Shown piece by piece: positions 8,817 to 16,680 of a stretch of DNA of 64,000 bases. The DNA comes from an uncultured Kocuria sp. GTDB lineage: Bacteria > Actinomycetota > Actinomycetes > Actinomycetales > Micrococcaceae. A model generated the notes under the pieces. The model worked only from the letters and a program-made list of their open reading frames with translations. It did not search any database and was not told the DNA's origin. Positions within the stretch are counted from its first letter, which is position 1, and each line of letters opens with the position of its first letter. The stretch covers positions 1 through 64,000 of the forward strand of contig NZ_CANMRA010000025.1 in NCBI RefSeq assembly GCF_947500125.1, given 5' to 3'. The position numbers and the translations under genes were made by a program.

Positions 8817-8819
8817 CCC

Positions 8820-9422
8820 ATGGTCGGACAGGAAGCGGACACGTTGCCGCTGTTCGCAGATTACTCGGGCAAACCGGCGCTTATGGTGACGCGATCAAGA
8901 GCTAGCGAAGGTACTCGCCTTGCGAACCAAACCTTCGCCGCTGCTCTCGTCGAGCAATGCGCGCCGGATCCTACTTTTGGTACGGACAAAAAGCCGTTTG
9001 ATCTGCACTCGGTTGCCTCCCTGCCGCCGCTCCTCCGGGTGTACATGTACACGATGACGACGCATCCTTCGGAACGTCAGCAGGGCGCCTACAGAATTCA
9101 GATTATTTTGCCGAAACAGGGCCGACACTTCGACACGACCGATGATGCATTTGTCATCCTGGCAGGCTATGAGCCGAGCCTGGAAATTTTCGCTTTGTGG
9201 GACGCGGACGCTCACGATGTCGGCGACGGCATCCCGCACTCCAAGGGCGTACAAGTCCTGGAGGACACACTCTTTGAAGCGCTATCGACAGGGACTGCCC
9301 AACAGAAGAGGAAGCTTCGTGGGACTGACATGATGGAAACTGTCGTTGCCTGTCGGCCAGACACTCTGCCCGACGCACTTGAGCTGCGTTGGCAGCTATC
9401 GATTGAGAGGCATACCTCATGA
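8820..9422 (+). CDS. unknown 200-residue protein in the methyltransferase-helicase operon
   Basis: It starts at ATG 8820, three bases after the methyltransferase stop, and ends by overlapping the helicase start (ATGA). No motif is recognised. The sequence is an ordinary soluble alpha/beta mixture without membrane segments; LFADYSGKPALMVTRSRASEGTRL at the N-terminus and FVILAGYEPSLEIFALWDADAHD in the middle recall restriction-associated recognition domains. Its place between a methylase and a helicase suggests a specificity or nuclease subunit, but that is inference only. Confidence 0.7.
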   Translation: MVGQEADTLPLFADYSGKPALMVTRSRASEGTRLANQTFAAALVEQCAPDPTFGTDKKPFDLHSVASLPPLLRVYMYTMTTHPSERQQGAYRIQIILPKQGRHFDTTDDAFVILAGYEPSLEIFALWDADAHDVGDGIPHSKGVQVLEDTLFEALSTGTAQQKRKLRGTDMMETVVACRPDTLPDALELRWQLSIERHTS

Positions 9423-11512
9423 GTGCGGACGGTTGGGGCAACTCTGGCTGGACCCCCGAACCTGAATACGCCAGCGACAGGGATGACATTCTCAATGGGT
9501 TCTACCTGCAGGCCTTGAGTGAGGCCATCACGTACGACCGCATCACCGGCTTCTTCGCTAGCAGCGCCCTCACATTGTATTGGAAAGCGCTTCCTGGATT
9601 TGTTGACCGAGGCGGGAAGCTGCGCATCCTTTGCTCGCCGCGGATCACGGAGCGTGATGCACTAGGCATCGAACGCGGCTACGAAGCTCGCGACGATGAG
9701 TCCCTGGCTGCCGTATTGCGAGCTGAGTTTGGCGCACTGCTGGGGAGTGATCAGCTACGAAAGCCTGCTCTTGCTCTCGCTGCACTGATTTCAGAGAGCA
9801 TCCTGGATGTCCGCCTAGCGCGGGTAGCCGGTGCCGCCCTCCACGACCGTCGCATGTTTCACGATAAGGTCGGCCTGTTCACCGATGCCGGGGGACAGCG
9901 GATCGGTTTCCGTGGCTCCCTGAACGAGACACGCTTCGGCATCGCCTCGGACGGCAACGTCGAGTCCTTTGACGCGTGGACCAGTTGGACAGGCCGCAAC
10001 GACAACATCAGGGTCCAACGATCCGCGGAACGGTTCGAACGTCTCTGGGCTGGCGAGAGTGCGGGCGTAGAAGTTCTTGCCCTCCCAAGCTCATTCCGTC
10101 ACTGGCTCGACACCCAAGCAGACGGCATCGACTGGCGGGAGTTCGCAGCTGAAATCACCACTGAAGCTGAACAAGACCTAGTGATCCGTTCTGCGCCAGA
10201 CGGTCGGCCACTTCTAGAGCAGCAGCTTCGAGGCCTGGATGCTTGGGAGAAACACGGTAAGCGTGGCATCCTTGCCCATGCGACCGGTTCCGGTAAGACA
10301 GTCACTGGGATCACCGCCATCACCAATCACGACGGGCCAGCACTGGTTGTTGCTCCCTCCCGTCTGGTGGCCCGCCAATGGGAGAAGCAGCTTGAAGACA
10401 CGGGGCGGCGGGTCCATCTGTGCGGCGACGGCGAAACCACATGGAAGACTCGACTGCGCAACTGGTTGACGCAGCCGGCTTCAGAACGGGTCGTCGTTGC
10501 GCTGGCGCCCACCGCCGCTCAGCAGGCATTCGTGAAGCAGGCGTCCCGCGCGAGGAATCTGCTGCTTGTGGGTGATGAGGTACATAGGTTAGGCGCGCCG
10601 TCGTATCGCAGCGTCCTGGAGATCGACGCGGCAGCACGTCTTGGCCTGTCAGCGACCCCTGAACGCGCGGGCGACCCCGAAGGCACTACAGCCATCTACA
10701 ACTACTTCGGTGGGGTCATCGACACTTACACGCTGAAGGACGCTTTAAATGTGGGAACCCTCTGTGACTACCTCTACTACCCGCAGCTGGTGCGACTAAA
10801 TGCACAGGAGCAAGAGGACTGGGACGAGCTGAGCAAGAAGATTGGCAGACTCGTCGCGCAGGCCCACAACTCCAACGACGGGGCGAGCAGCAACCTGATG
10901 GGCCGGGTGAAGGTGCTAGCGACGCAGCGCGCCCGCATCGCGAAAACGGCCGCTGCCAAGACACCGCTAGCCCACTCAGTCGTGAGCAAGAACTACGAGC
11001 CTGGCCAGCGCTGGTTGGTCTACTGCGACAACAAGCACCAGCTTCAAGAAATCACAGGTAAGCTTCGCTCCTCCGGCATCGACGCGTATGAGTACTACTC
11101 CGATATGCCGGGTGACAAAGACGCCACACTGAGGTATTTCAACGAGAACGGCGGCGTGGTCGTCTCGATCAAATGCTTGGACGAGGGCGTAGACATACCC
11201 AATGCTGATCACGCCCTGATCTTGGCCTCGTCAAAAAACCCTCGCGAGTTCATCCAGCGTCGGGGGCGTGTGCTGCGCAAAGCTGATGGGAAGAGCTTGG
11301 CGATCATCTACGACGCCATACTCCAGCCTGAGAGCCTCGGCGACGCATCGGGGATGGCGCTGCTGCAAGGAGAACTCGCCCGCGCCGGCAACTTCGCCCA
11401 GAGTGCACTTAACAGCAACGCGCGCGATCCGCTAGAGCGGTTAGTTGTCAGCCTCGGTGGTGATCTTGAGGCACTCTATGGGTACCTCGGTTCCGGGGAT
11501 GAGGACGATTAG
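9419..11512 (+). CDS. SF2 helicase with N-terminal phospholipase D-like domain
   Basis: The 697-residue protein has two parts. Residues about 20-230 form a PLD-like domain: DRITGFFASSAL near the start and FHDKVGLF followed by GFRGSLNET (about 147-172), the H-x-K plus G-S-x-N signature of PLD nucleases. Residues about 265-660 form the helicase: Walker A ATGSGKT (288-294), DEVH (386-389), SATP (411-414) and QRRGRVLR near 620. Such fusions are effectors in restriction-like systems, translocating on unmodified DNA and cutting it. It overlaps the preceding gene by 4 bases. Confidence 0.85.
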   Translation: MSADGWGNSGWTPEPEYASDRDDILNGFYLQALSEAITYDRITGFFASSALTLYWKALPGFVDRGGKLRILCSPRITERDALGIERGYEARDDESLAAVLRAEFGALLGSDQLRKPALALAALISESILDVRLARVAGAALHDRRMFHDKVGLFTDAGGQRIGFRGSLNETRFGIASDGNVESFDAWTSWTGRNDNIRVQRSAERFERLWAGESAGVEVLALPSSFRHWLDTQADGIDWREFAAEITTEAEQDLVIRSAPDGRPLLEQQLRGLDAWEKHGKRGILAHATGSGKTVTGITAITNHDGPALVVAPSRLVARQWEKQLEDTGRRVHLCGDGETTWKTRLRNWLTQPASERVVVALAPTAAQQAFVKQASRARNLLLVGDEVHRLGAPSYRSVLEIDAAARLGLSATPERAGDPEGTTAIYNYFGGVIDTYTLKDALNVGTLCDYLYYPQLVRLNAQEQEDWDELSKKIGRLVAQAHNSNDGASSNLMGRVKVLATQRARIAKTAAAKTPLAHSVVSKNYEPGQRWLVYCDNKHQLQEITGKLRSSGIDAYEYYSDMPGDKDATLRYFNENGGVVVSIKCLDEGVDIPNADHALILASSKNPREFIQRRGRVLRKADGKSLAIIYDAILQPESLGDASGMALLQGELARAGNFAQSALNSNARDPLERLVVSLGGDLEALYGYLGSGDEDD

Positions 11513-11582
11513 CACCGCTGGGTCTCAGACGCACCGCTCGGTACTTTATACGCGAAGCACCCTTGTAATAGGAGTAACTCTT

Positions 11583-11768
11583 ATGCGAGACAACCTAACC
11601 ACCGTGGTCGAGTCAGTGCGTTCACGATTCTTTGCTGACAGCGTCGACGCGACGCTGACCCAGCAGATCCTCGAGATCGAGAGGCAGCACATGGAGGACC
11701 GGCCACGCGCTCAGGAAAGCGTTGCCCGCACCATCCAGCAGCACCTGGATGGCGGGGCGGCGGAGTGA
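11583..11768 (+). CDS. 61-residue helical protein between helicase and ATPase
   Basis: ATG 11583 follows AGGAG by eight bases. The protein (MRDNLTTVVESVRSRFFADS...) is wholly helical and charged, with no known motif, and ends overlapping the next start by 4 bases. The 70-base gap before it is the only non-coding space in the operon and may hold an internal promoter. Tight coupling to the ATPase suggests a small subunit of the same complex. Confidence 0.75.
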   Translation: MRDNLTTVVESVRSRFFADSVDATLTQQILEIERQHMEDRPRAQESVARTIQQHLDGGAAE

Positions 11769-13726
11769 GGTACAGGAAGCTCACGATCGAAAACTTTCTA
11801 GTCTTCAAGGGCGAGCAGACCATCAGCTTCCCGGAGAAGGATGGGGTGGTCGTCTTCTATGGGCGCAATGGTAAGGGGAAAACCTCTTTGCTCAATGCCT
11901 TTCGCTGGGCTTGGACTGGTGAGGTTCGCAAGCGCAGCACCCGTACGCTGCCGCTCGAGGACATCACGAACCAGGTTGCGCTCGAGGAAACGAACAGTGA
12001 TTCCCTCCGCTGCCGGGTGCGCCTCGAGTTCGAAGTTGATGGCGTCCAATGGGATCTCACCCGCACCCTGGCCACGACGGGACAAGGGCTTTCGACCGAT
12101 CTCACACTGCGCCGTGCCGCGGTTGCACTGAGCACTGCCGACGCTGAGCGCCGGGTTGCGGAGTTAATGCCTCGGGAGATCGAGCAATTCTTCCTCTTTG
12201 ACGGTGAGCTGCTCGACCAGTATGAAAAGCTTCTGGATGACGACAGCACCGCTGGCTCCACTCTCCGTGATGCCATTGAACGGATTCTAGGACTACCGAT
12301 CCTTGAGAACGCTGCAAGGGACAGCTCGCGCGTAGCCGAAGATGCCGGCAGGCTCATCGCGGACGCTGCCAAGCGTGACAACAAGACGGAGAAGTTGGGT
12401 CAGTACCTTGCTGGCGAGCAAACCAGGCTCCAGGCGTTCCGCGACAACTTCGAAGCTGAGGACAGGAAGGTCAAGGAGCTCGAGGCTGAGTCACGTCAGC
12501 TCGAACAGCAGGTTGCCGAGCAGTCCGGAAAACTAGAGATCAAGGCGAAGCGCGACGAAGTCCTGGAGCGTCTGAAGGATGCAGAGACCCGTTACGAGGC
12601 TGCGAAGCAGGAGTTCGAGGAGCTTCTCGCTGACTCCTGGCGTGCCGTCCTAGTGGAGCCGATCGCGGCTCGCATCGAGCAGGACGATAAGGAGCTGGAA
12701 TCACTGGAGAATCGGCTCGGCGGACTGCGCTTCGCGGCTGTCCTCGCCCGCCACTACAAGGCCTCCGGCGACGACACGTGCCCTGTGTGCGAGTCCCACT
12801 TAGGGGACGACAATCGAGCAGCCTTGGAGCAACACCTCCGGGAAACCGATTCCGATGAACTCGAAGCGGCGGAAGACCAAGCCGCAACGCTAAAAAGTAG
12901 CCTTAAACAGCTCCGGGCGTCCGGTACGGGGTACGAGCTGCGCGCTAATCTCAAGATAGTTGAGGACACTTATCTGAAACTGCAGCAGGAGATTGAGGAC
13001 TACCGGGACGACCTGGACGACCTGAACGACAATTTGAAAGGCCGGGACGGCGAGCTCACAGAGCTCATACAGCGCACCACTAACGTCGCCAAGCTACTCG
13101 AGAAAGCGAAGACTGCCTATAAAGACGAGCGGGCACGCTGGGAGCAGGCGAGGGTGAACGTCGACAAGTTTGAGATGGAGATCCGCAAGACTGGTGCCGG
13201 GCAGGCTGACCCAACCATTTACCTGCGGAAGCAGACTGCCGAAGGGCTCGCAGCGCTATATGAGAAGGCGATAGTCATTTACCGTGACCAGCTCAAAGAG
13301 CAGATCCAGGAGAGAGGTACCGAGCTGTTCCAGAGCATGCGGTCGGAGAGCGACTACGTGAAGTTGGCAATCAACGAGTCCTACGGCCTTCGTATCCTGG
13401 ATCGGTCAGGCCAGGCTGTAACGCACCGTAGTGCGGGATACGAGCACCTCGTCGCGCTGTCGCTCCTAGGCGGATTGCAAGCCAGCGCCCCCATCACCGG
13501 ACCGCTCGTTATGGATTCGCCGTTCGGACGGCTCGACGAGCAGCACGTTGAAGGTGTCGTCGCCAACCTCGACAAGCTCAGCTCCCAGGTATTCCTTCTT
13601 GTGCACGAGCGTGAGCTTCCCCGCGACGCGGCACGAGACCTACTTCGCGGTCGCCTACTGGCCGAGTTCGAGCTGTCTCGAGGCTCGTCTGCACGCGAGA
13701 CCAACATCCAGGAGTTACGCCAGTGA
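11765..13726 (+). CDS. DndD/Rad50-like SMC ATPase with zinc-hook motif
   Basis: The 653-residue protein has an ABC-type ATPase split by a coiled coil. Walker A is GRNGKGKTS (about 33-41); the DndD-family motif FFLFDGE lies at 142-148. Long coiled coils (about 200-330 and 355-500) flank a hook CPVC (339-342). The second half carries the signature region SAGYEHLVALSLLGG and Walker B LVMDSPFGRLDEQH. DndD-like and Rad50-like proteins hold or scan DNA ends beside modification enzymes. It is the ATPase of the cluster; no dndC-type sulfurtransferase is present, so phosphorothioation is unlikely. Confidence 0.85.
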   Translation: MRYRKLTIENFLVFKGEQTISFPEKDGVVVFYGRNGKGKTSLLNAFRWAWTGEVRKRSTRTLPLEDITNQVALEETNSDSLRCRVRLEFEVDGVQWDLTRTLATTGQGLSTDLTLRRAAVALSTADAERRVAELMPREIEQFFLFDGELLDQYEKLLDDDSTAGSTLRDAIERILGLPILENAARDSSRVAEDAGRLIADAAKRDNKTEKLGQYLAGEQTRLQAFRDNFEAEDRKVKELEAESRQLEQQVAEQSGKLEIKAKRDEVLERLKDAETRYEAAKQEFEELLADSWRAVLVEPIAARIEQDDKELESLENRLGGLRFAAVLARHYKASGDDTCPVCESHLGDDNRAALEQHLRETDSDELEAAEDQAATLKSSLKQLRASGTGYELRANLKIVEDTYLKLQQEIEDYRDDLDDLNDNLKGRDGELTELIQRTTNVAKLLEKAKTAYKDERARWEQARVNVDKFEMEIRKTGAGQADPTIYLRKQTAEGLAALYEKAIVIYRDQLKEQIQERGTELFQSMRSESDYVKLAINESYGLRILDRSGQAVTHRSAGYEHLVALSLLGGLQASAPITGPLVMDSPFGRLDEQHVEGVVANLDKLSSQVFLLVHERELPRDAARDLLRGRLLAEFELSRGSSARETNIQELRQ

Positions 13727-14115
13727 GGGAAACACCGACGCGCGCACGCGTCAATATTGCGTTGACGGGCCCAGCGGAGCTTGCCCGCGACGAGGTCAAC
13801 GATCGATTTCCTTTCAGAGAGAAACAACAGCTCGTGCGTCTTGGGCTGGCCTACGCGCTGCGCCTCAACCTTGAGCCGGTCCGAGACGCCCACTTCGGTC
13901 GTGCTGGCGACGGCCAGAATATGAACGTCGGATCGTTTGACCCCAGTGGTGAACTCTTCGAGCTAGTGCGCGCGTTCCACCCGGACCAACGGAACGTTGC
14001 TGAGGTCGCCGAGACCCTCATGAGCCTCGGTCTGGTGAGGCTGGCTGAGGACATCCGCAACAGCGAGGTCAGCCGCATCGCCGATATCCTCTACTCGGGC
14101 AACGAGCCTGCGTGA
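13723..14115 (+). CDS. 130-residue protein in the DndE position
   Basis: It overlaps the ATPase gene by 4 bases. It reads as a small helical protein with FPFREKQQLVRLGLAYALRLNLEPVRDAHFG in the middle and a helical tail. DndE proteins are about 110 residues, helical, and also directly follow dndD, so this may be a remote analogue; I see no firm sequence homology. A role as a DNA-binding partner of the ATPase is inferred from position. Confidence 0.65.
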   Translation: MRETPTRARVNIALTGPAELARDEVNDRFPFREKQQLVRLGLAYALRLNLEPVRDAHFGRAGDGQNMNVGSFDPSGELFELVRAFHPDQRNVAEVAETLMSLGLVRLAEDIRNSEVSRIADILYSGNEPA

Positions 14116-14582
14116 CAGGTGGAAGATCGAAGCGGGAGCTTCTCTGCATTCTCGCTAATCCTCCCCTTGGGAGTGGCGAGCGAACCCGGGCGCGCCTTGA
14201 ACGCGCACGGGAAATCCTTGGCTTCGAGGCTGTGGTTATCGGCAATCTGTTTGCTATTCCATCTAAAAACGTCACTGACATCTCGTCACTCGGGAGAGAT
14301 GCAGCCGGTTGGACGGAAGCTCGGGCGGCCTTAGAGCCAGCCATCGCAGTGTGTGATGGTGCGCTTCTTGCCTACGGCCTCGCGGAACCGAGCGGAGTGG
14401 CTCGATTTCACCACCGTGGCCAGGTGGACATGGTGATGCAGAAGTTAGGTGACGCCGGATGTCCCACGTTCCAGGTTGGCGATGGCCCTAGGCACCCATC
14501 ACGCTGGCAACGGTGGACTGCGAAAAACTATCCAGAGCTTACTTTCCCTACAGCACTGCGACTTGCTATTGCACAAATCTAA
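14112..14582 (+). CDS. DUF1643 family protein
   Basis: This 156-residue protein overlaps the previous gene by 4 bases and closes the operon. The DUF1643 pattern is clear: LCILANPPLGSGERTRARLERAR, then GFEAVVIGNLFAIPSKN, then a central VCDGALLAYG and a C-terminal GDGPRHPSRW. The family's biochemistry is unknown, but members recur near phage and defence genes. Being the last coupled gene suggests it works with the operon rather than being a passenger. Confidence 0.75.
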   Translation: MTGGRSKRELLCILANPPLGSGERTRARLERAREILGFEAVVIGNLFAIPSKNVTDISSLGRDAAGWTEARAALEPAIAVCDGALLAYGLAEPSGVARFHHRGQVDMVMQKLGDAGCPTFQVGDGPRHPSRWQRWTAKNYPELTFPTALRLAIAQI

Positions 14583-14980
14583 GAGATGGTTTCAATAATA
14601 TAAGGCTAGCGGCCCCTGCCGTGGCGACGATTATGGTCGACATGACGACGCGTAGATCTTCTCCAGGGCTGAGAATAGTGATGAGTGGTAGACGTTGCTC
14701 GAACTGTTAATCCCGCCGCATCCGCGGGCCACGAAGGGGTAAACCGGTTATGCGATGTTTGCCCACATATCGGACCAATTTGAAGCCGTCTGCCGGGCCG
14801 GGGTGGAACGGCACGACGTTTAGCCGCTAATCAGTTTTTTGATGATCGACGAGCAGATCCGTGAGCAACTACACGAATACAGCGCCGGTGTCTTTTTTTG
14901 ATCCTCGGATCGGCACGCCCGGATCTCCTGAGGGAACTTAGCATTCTAAATCTCAAAAGCGGAGCTTTGACAGACAAGAT

Positions 14981-15015
14981 GGGAGCCTGCCGAGCGTGAC
15001 GCTCGACGGGCTCCC
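14981..15015. terminator. 16-bp hairpin (two mismatches) downstream of the defence operon
   Basis: Arms 14981-14996 and 15000-15015 pair at 14 of 16 positions around TGA. It is strong enough to end transcription but has no T-run on the plus side. It could also be the end of the decayed IS beside it. Confidence 0.45.
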
Positions 15016-15102
15016 ACCAAAACAAGACCCACGACCCACGTGCATCCTGTTCGTACGATGCTACAGTCTCGGGACTGCCGCACCGATGGGTCAGTTTGGG
15101 TT

Positions 15103-15192
15103 TCATGCCGCGAGTGTCACGGCGAGGTTCATCATGGTCTGGTACTCGATGGGGGTCAAGCTGCCGAGACAGGGTGCGTGCCTACGCCCAAC
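15103..15192 (-). pseudogene. C-terminal scrap of an IS3-type transposase
   Basis: On the minus strand this reads CLGSLTPIEYQTMMNLAVTLAA then stop. It resembles the last residues of IS3-family OrfB proteins (typically G-x-L-[TS]-P-I-E-[YF]). A stop lies just upstream in the frame, so only about 25 codons survive. Confidence 0.4.
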
Positions 15193-15266
15193 AGCTCAAC
15201 CGACAGCACCCGACCCCGATAGGGGAGGGAGCCAGCCGCGGAGGGCTTTCCCATGGTCCACGACGA

Positions 15267-15304
15267 AGGAACCCGGTTTACCGGTGGTGGTGGGTCGGGT
15301 TCCT
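15267..15304. repeat. 9-bp inverted repeat AGGAACCCG/CGGGTTCCT
   Basis: Arms 15267-15275 and 15296-15304 with a 20-base loop. Function unknown; terminator-like without a T-run. Confidence 0.35.
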
Positions 15305-15630
15305 CATTCCTAGGACAGGCGGCGGGATGGGTTGAGTGGCCGGATGGCTCTTCGGTCGACGCCGGTGCCCGCGCCTCTTCCGTAAGGGGCCAGGGCTAAC
15401 CCCCAGCAGGAACCGTTGTCGGGGGCCAAAGGGACGACCAGCGCTGTCCAGGCTGGACGCGGGGCGTCCCGGCGGCACCGCACCGGGCAAGGACCGCCGG
15501 CCCGTCACCGAGCTGCTGATTACGAGGAGAAGGCCACGGTGACGTCCCCCATGCTCGAGGCCTGCCCCAAGTCGATCCACTGCGATGTCGCAGCGGTGGC
15601 CCCCAAGCACGAGGATCCGCTGCCGCGGAT

Positions 15631-15662
15631 CGCCCGGACACGCCCAAGGGCGTGTCCGGGCG
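15631..15662 (-). terminator. 15-bp perfect hairpin ending lsr2
   Basis: Arms 15631-15645 and 15648-15662 are perfectly complementary around two bases, beginning 14 bases after the lsr2 stop on the minus strand. A second hairpin (GATCCGC...GCGGATC, 15614-15631) follows. Together they make a strong terminator. Confidence 0.7.
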
Positions 15663-15675
15663 GGGGAGTGGGGGT

Positions 15676-16005
15676 CTACTGGGCGGCGTAGTAGGCGTCC
15701 TTGACGGACTGGTGAATGCGGCCGCGGTCGGAGACCTCGTAACCGTTCTCCTTCGCCCAGGCCCGGATCTTCGCCGTCTCCGGGTTACCACCCGTGGAGG
15801 AACGAGGACCGGGGGCCCGGGTGGGCTTGCCCTGGGTTCGCCGGCCAGCGGCCGCGTAGGGGCGCAGGGCCTCCCGCAGCTTCTCCGCATTATCAGTGGA
15901 AAGGTCGATCTCGTACCGCCGGCCGTCCAGGCCGAACTGGATGGTCTCATCCGCCGGCCCGCCCTCGAGGTCGTCCTCCAGAATGATCTTTACGCTCTGG
16001 GCCAT
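15676..16005 (-). CDS. lsr2: Lsr2-family nucleoid-associated protein
   Basis: This 109-residue protein has the two Lsr2 domains. The N-terminal dimerisation part (about 1-60) is VKIILEDDLEGGPADETIQFGLDG and EIDLSTDNAEKLREAL. The C-terminal AT-hook-like DNA-binding part carries AKIRAWAKENGYEVSDRGRIHQSV, with the R-G-R minor-groove motif. Lsr2 coats AT-rich foreign DNA and silences it, like H-NS in proteobacteria. Here it lies beside AT-rich genes at 17.8-20.1 kb, an obvious target. Plasmid copies may also soften the burden of the plasmid on its host. Confidence 0.9.
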   Translation of the reverse strand: MAQSVKIILEDDLEGGPADETIQFGLDGRRYEIDLSTDNAEKLREALRPYAAAGRRTQGKPTRAPGPRSSTGGNPETAKIRAWAKENGYEVSDRGRIHQSVKDAYYAAQ

Positions 16006-16105
16006 CGCAAAACCCTTTCCTTCATCTCGTCATGTCTTTCGCTGGCGCACACCCATGGTCCTAAAAACCGGCACCGACCACTTGCACGCATGTTTCTGGG
16101 ACAAG

Positions 16106-16534
16106 TCAAGGTGCCACGGTTGCGTGGGTGCTTTCGGATACCAACTCACCGTACCGAAGAATGCTAAACATTTTATAATTGGCTTCGGAGATAGCGAGAC
16201 CGACCGCGTAGACATCAGCGGAACGGATCCTCATGTCGTAGCATATCGGGGAGTGGACTGACCAAAGCATTTCGATCGTGGACCGAGCCATGAAGTCAGC
16301 GGTCTGACGTACGCTCTGCATCGGTTGTAATATTGGTGAACGGGCAGTCCCGTAGAGAAGCCGTATGAAGCAAAGAGTCCTTGGGTGGTCTAATAGGTCC
16401 GGAACGCCTGACGTCATTTTGCGCCATCTCCAGATGACGATGCCGATGGCGAGATAAAAGCGTCCGCTGATCGCCTCAGTAAACACCGCCAGTGCTCCCA
16501 CGAAGCCCAGACACATAAAAGTAATCGAGGTCAC
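16106..16534 (-). CDS. possible small membrane protein
   Basis: An open frame of 142 codons (GTG 16534 or ATG 16516) has one or two hydrophobic helices at its N-terminus (ITFMCLGFVGALAVF, FYLAIGIVIWRW) and a soluble tail. There is no strong ribosome-binding site and no family match. The sequence is less GC-rich than the core. It may be a decayed or orphan gene; the rest of 16006-16680 is empty. Confidence 0.35.
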   Translation of the reverse strand: MTSITFMCLGFVGALAVFTEAISGRFYLAIGIVIWRWRKMTSGVPDLLDHPRTLCFIRLLYGTARSPILQPMQSVRQTADFMARSTIEMLWSVHSPICYDMRIRSADVYAVGLAISEANYKMFSILRYGELVSESTHATVAP

Positions 16535-16680
16535 TTCGGGCTATCTTGATACAGTGGTCAGGGTGGATGGGGTAACTCCCGCGTACTGTGTCGAGGCCTG
16601 CCATGACGGCGCAACGCTCAACAATCCACGTCCATCCCACTCCCATACCAGCCATACACTGCCTCGGTGGGTGGCAGGTG

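Larger units (their letters stand above)
14583..15630. other. non-coding gap with hairpins and an IS scar
   Basis: About 1 kb without a supportable gene. It contains the inverted repeats at 14981-15015 and 15267-15304 and a transposase tail fragment (listed separately). Short frames on both strands lack codon bias. Confidence 0.45.

Noticed and set aside
11765-14115. A genuine Dnd phosphorothioation system
   Set aside because: Only the DndD-like ATPase and a gene in the DndE position are present; no DndA/IscS or DndC-type sulfur-transfer enzyme is seen.
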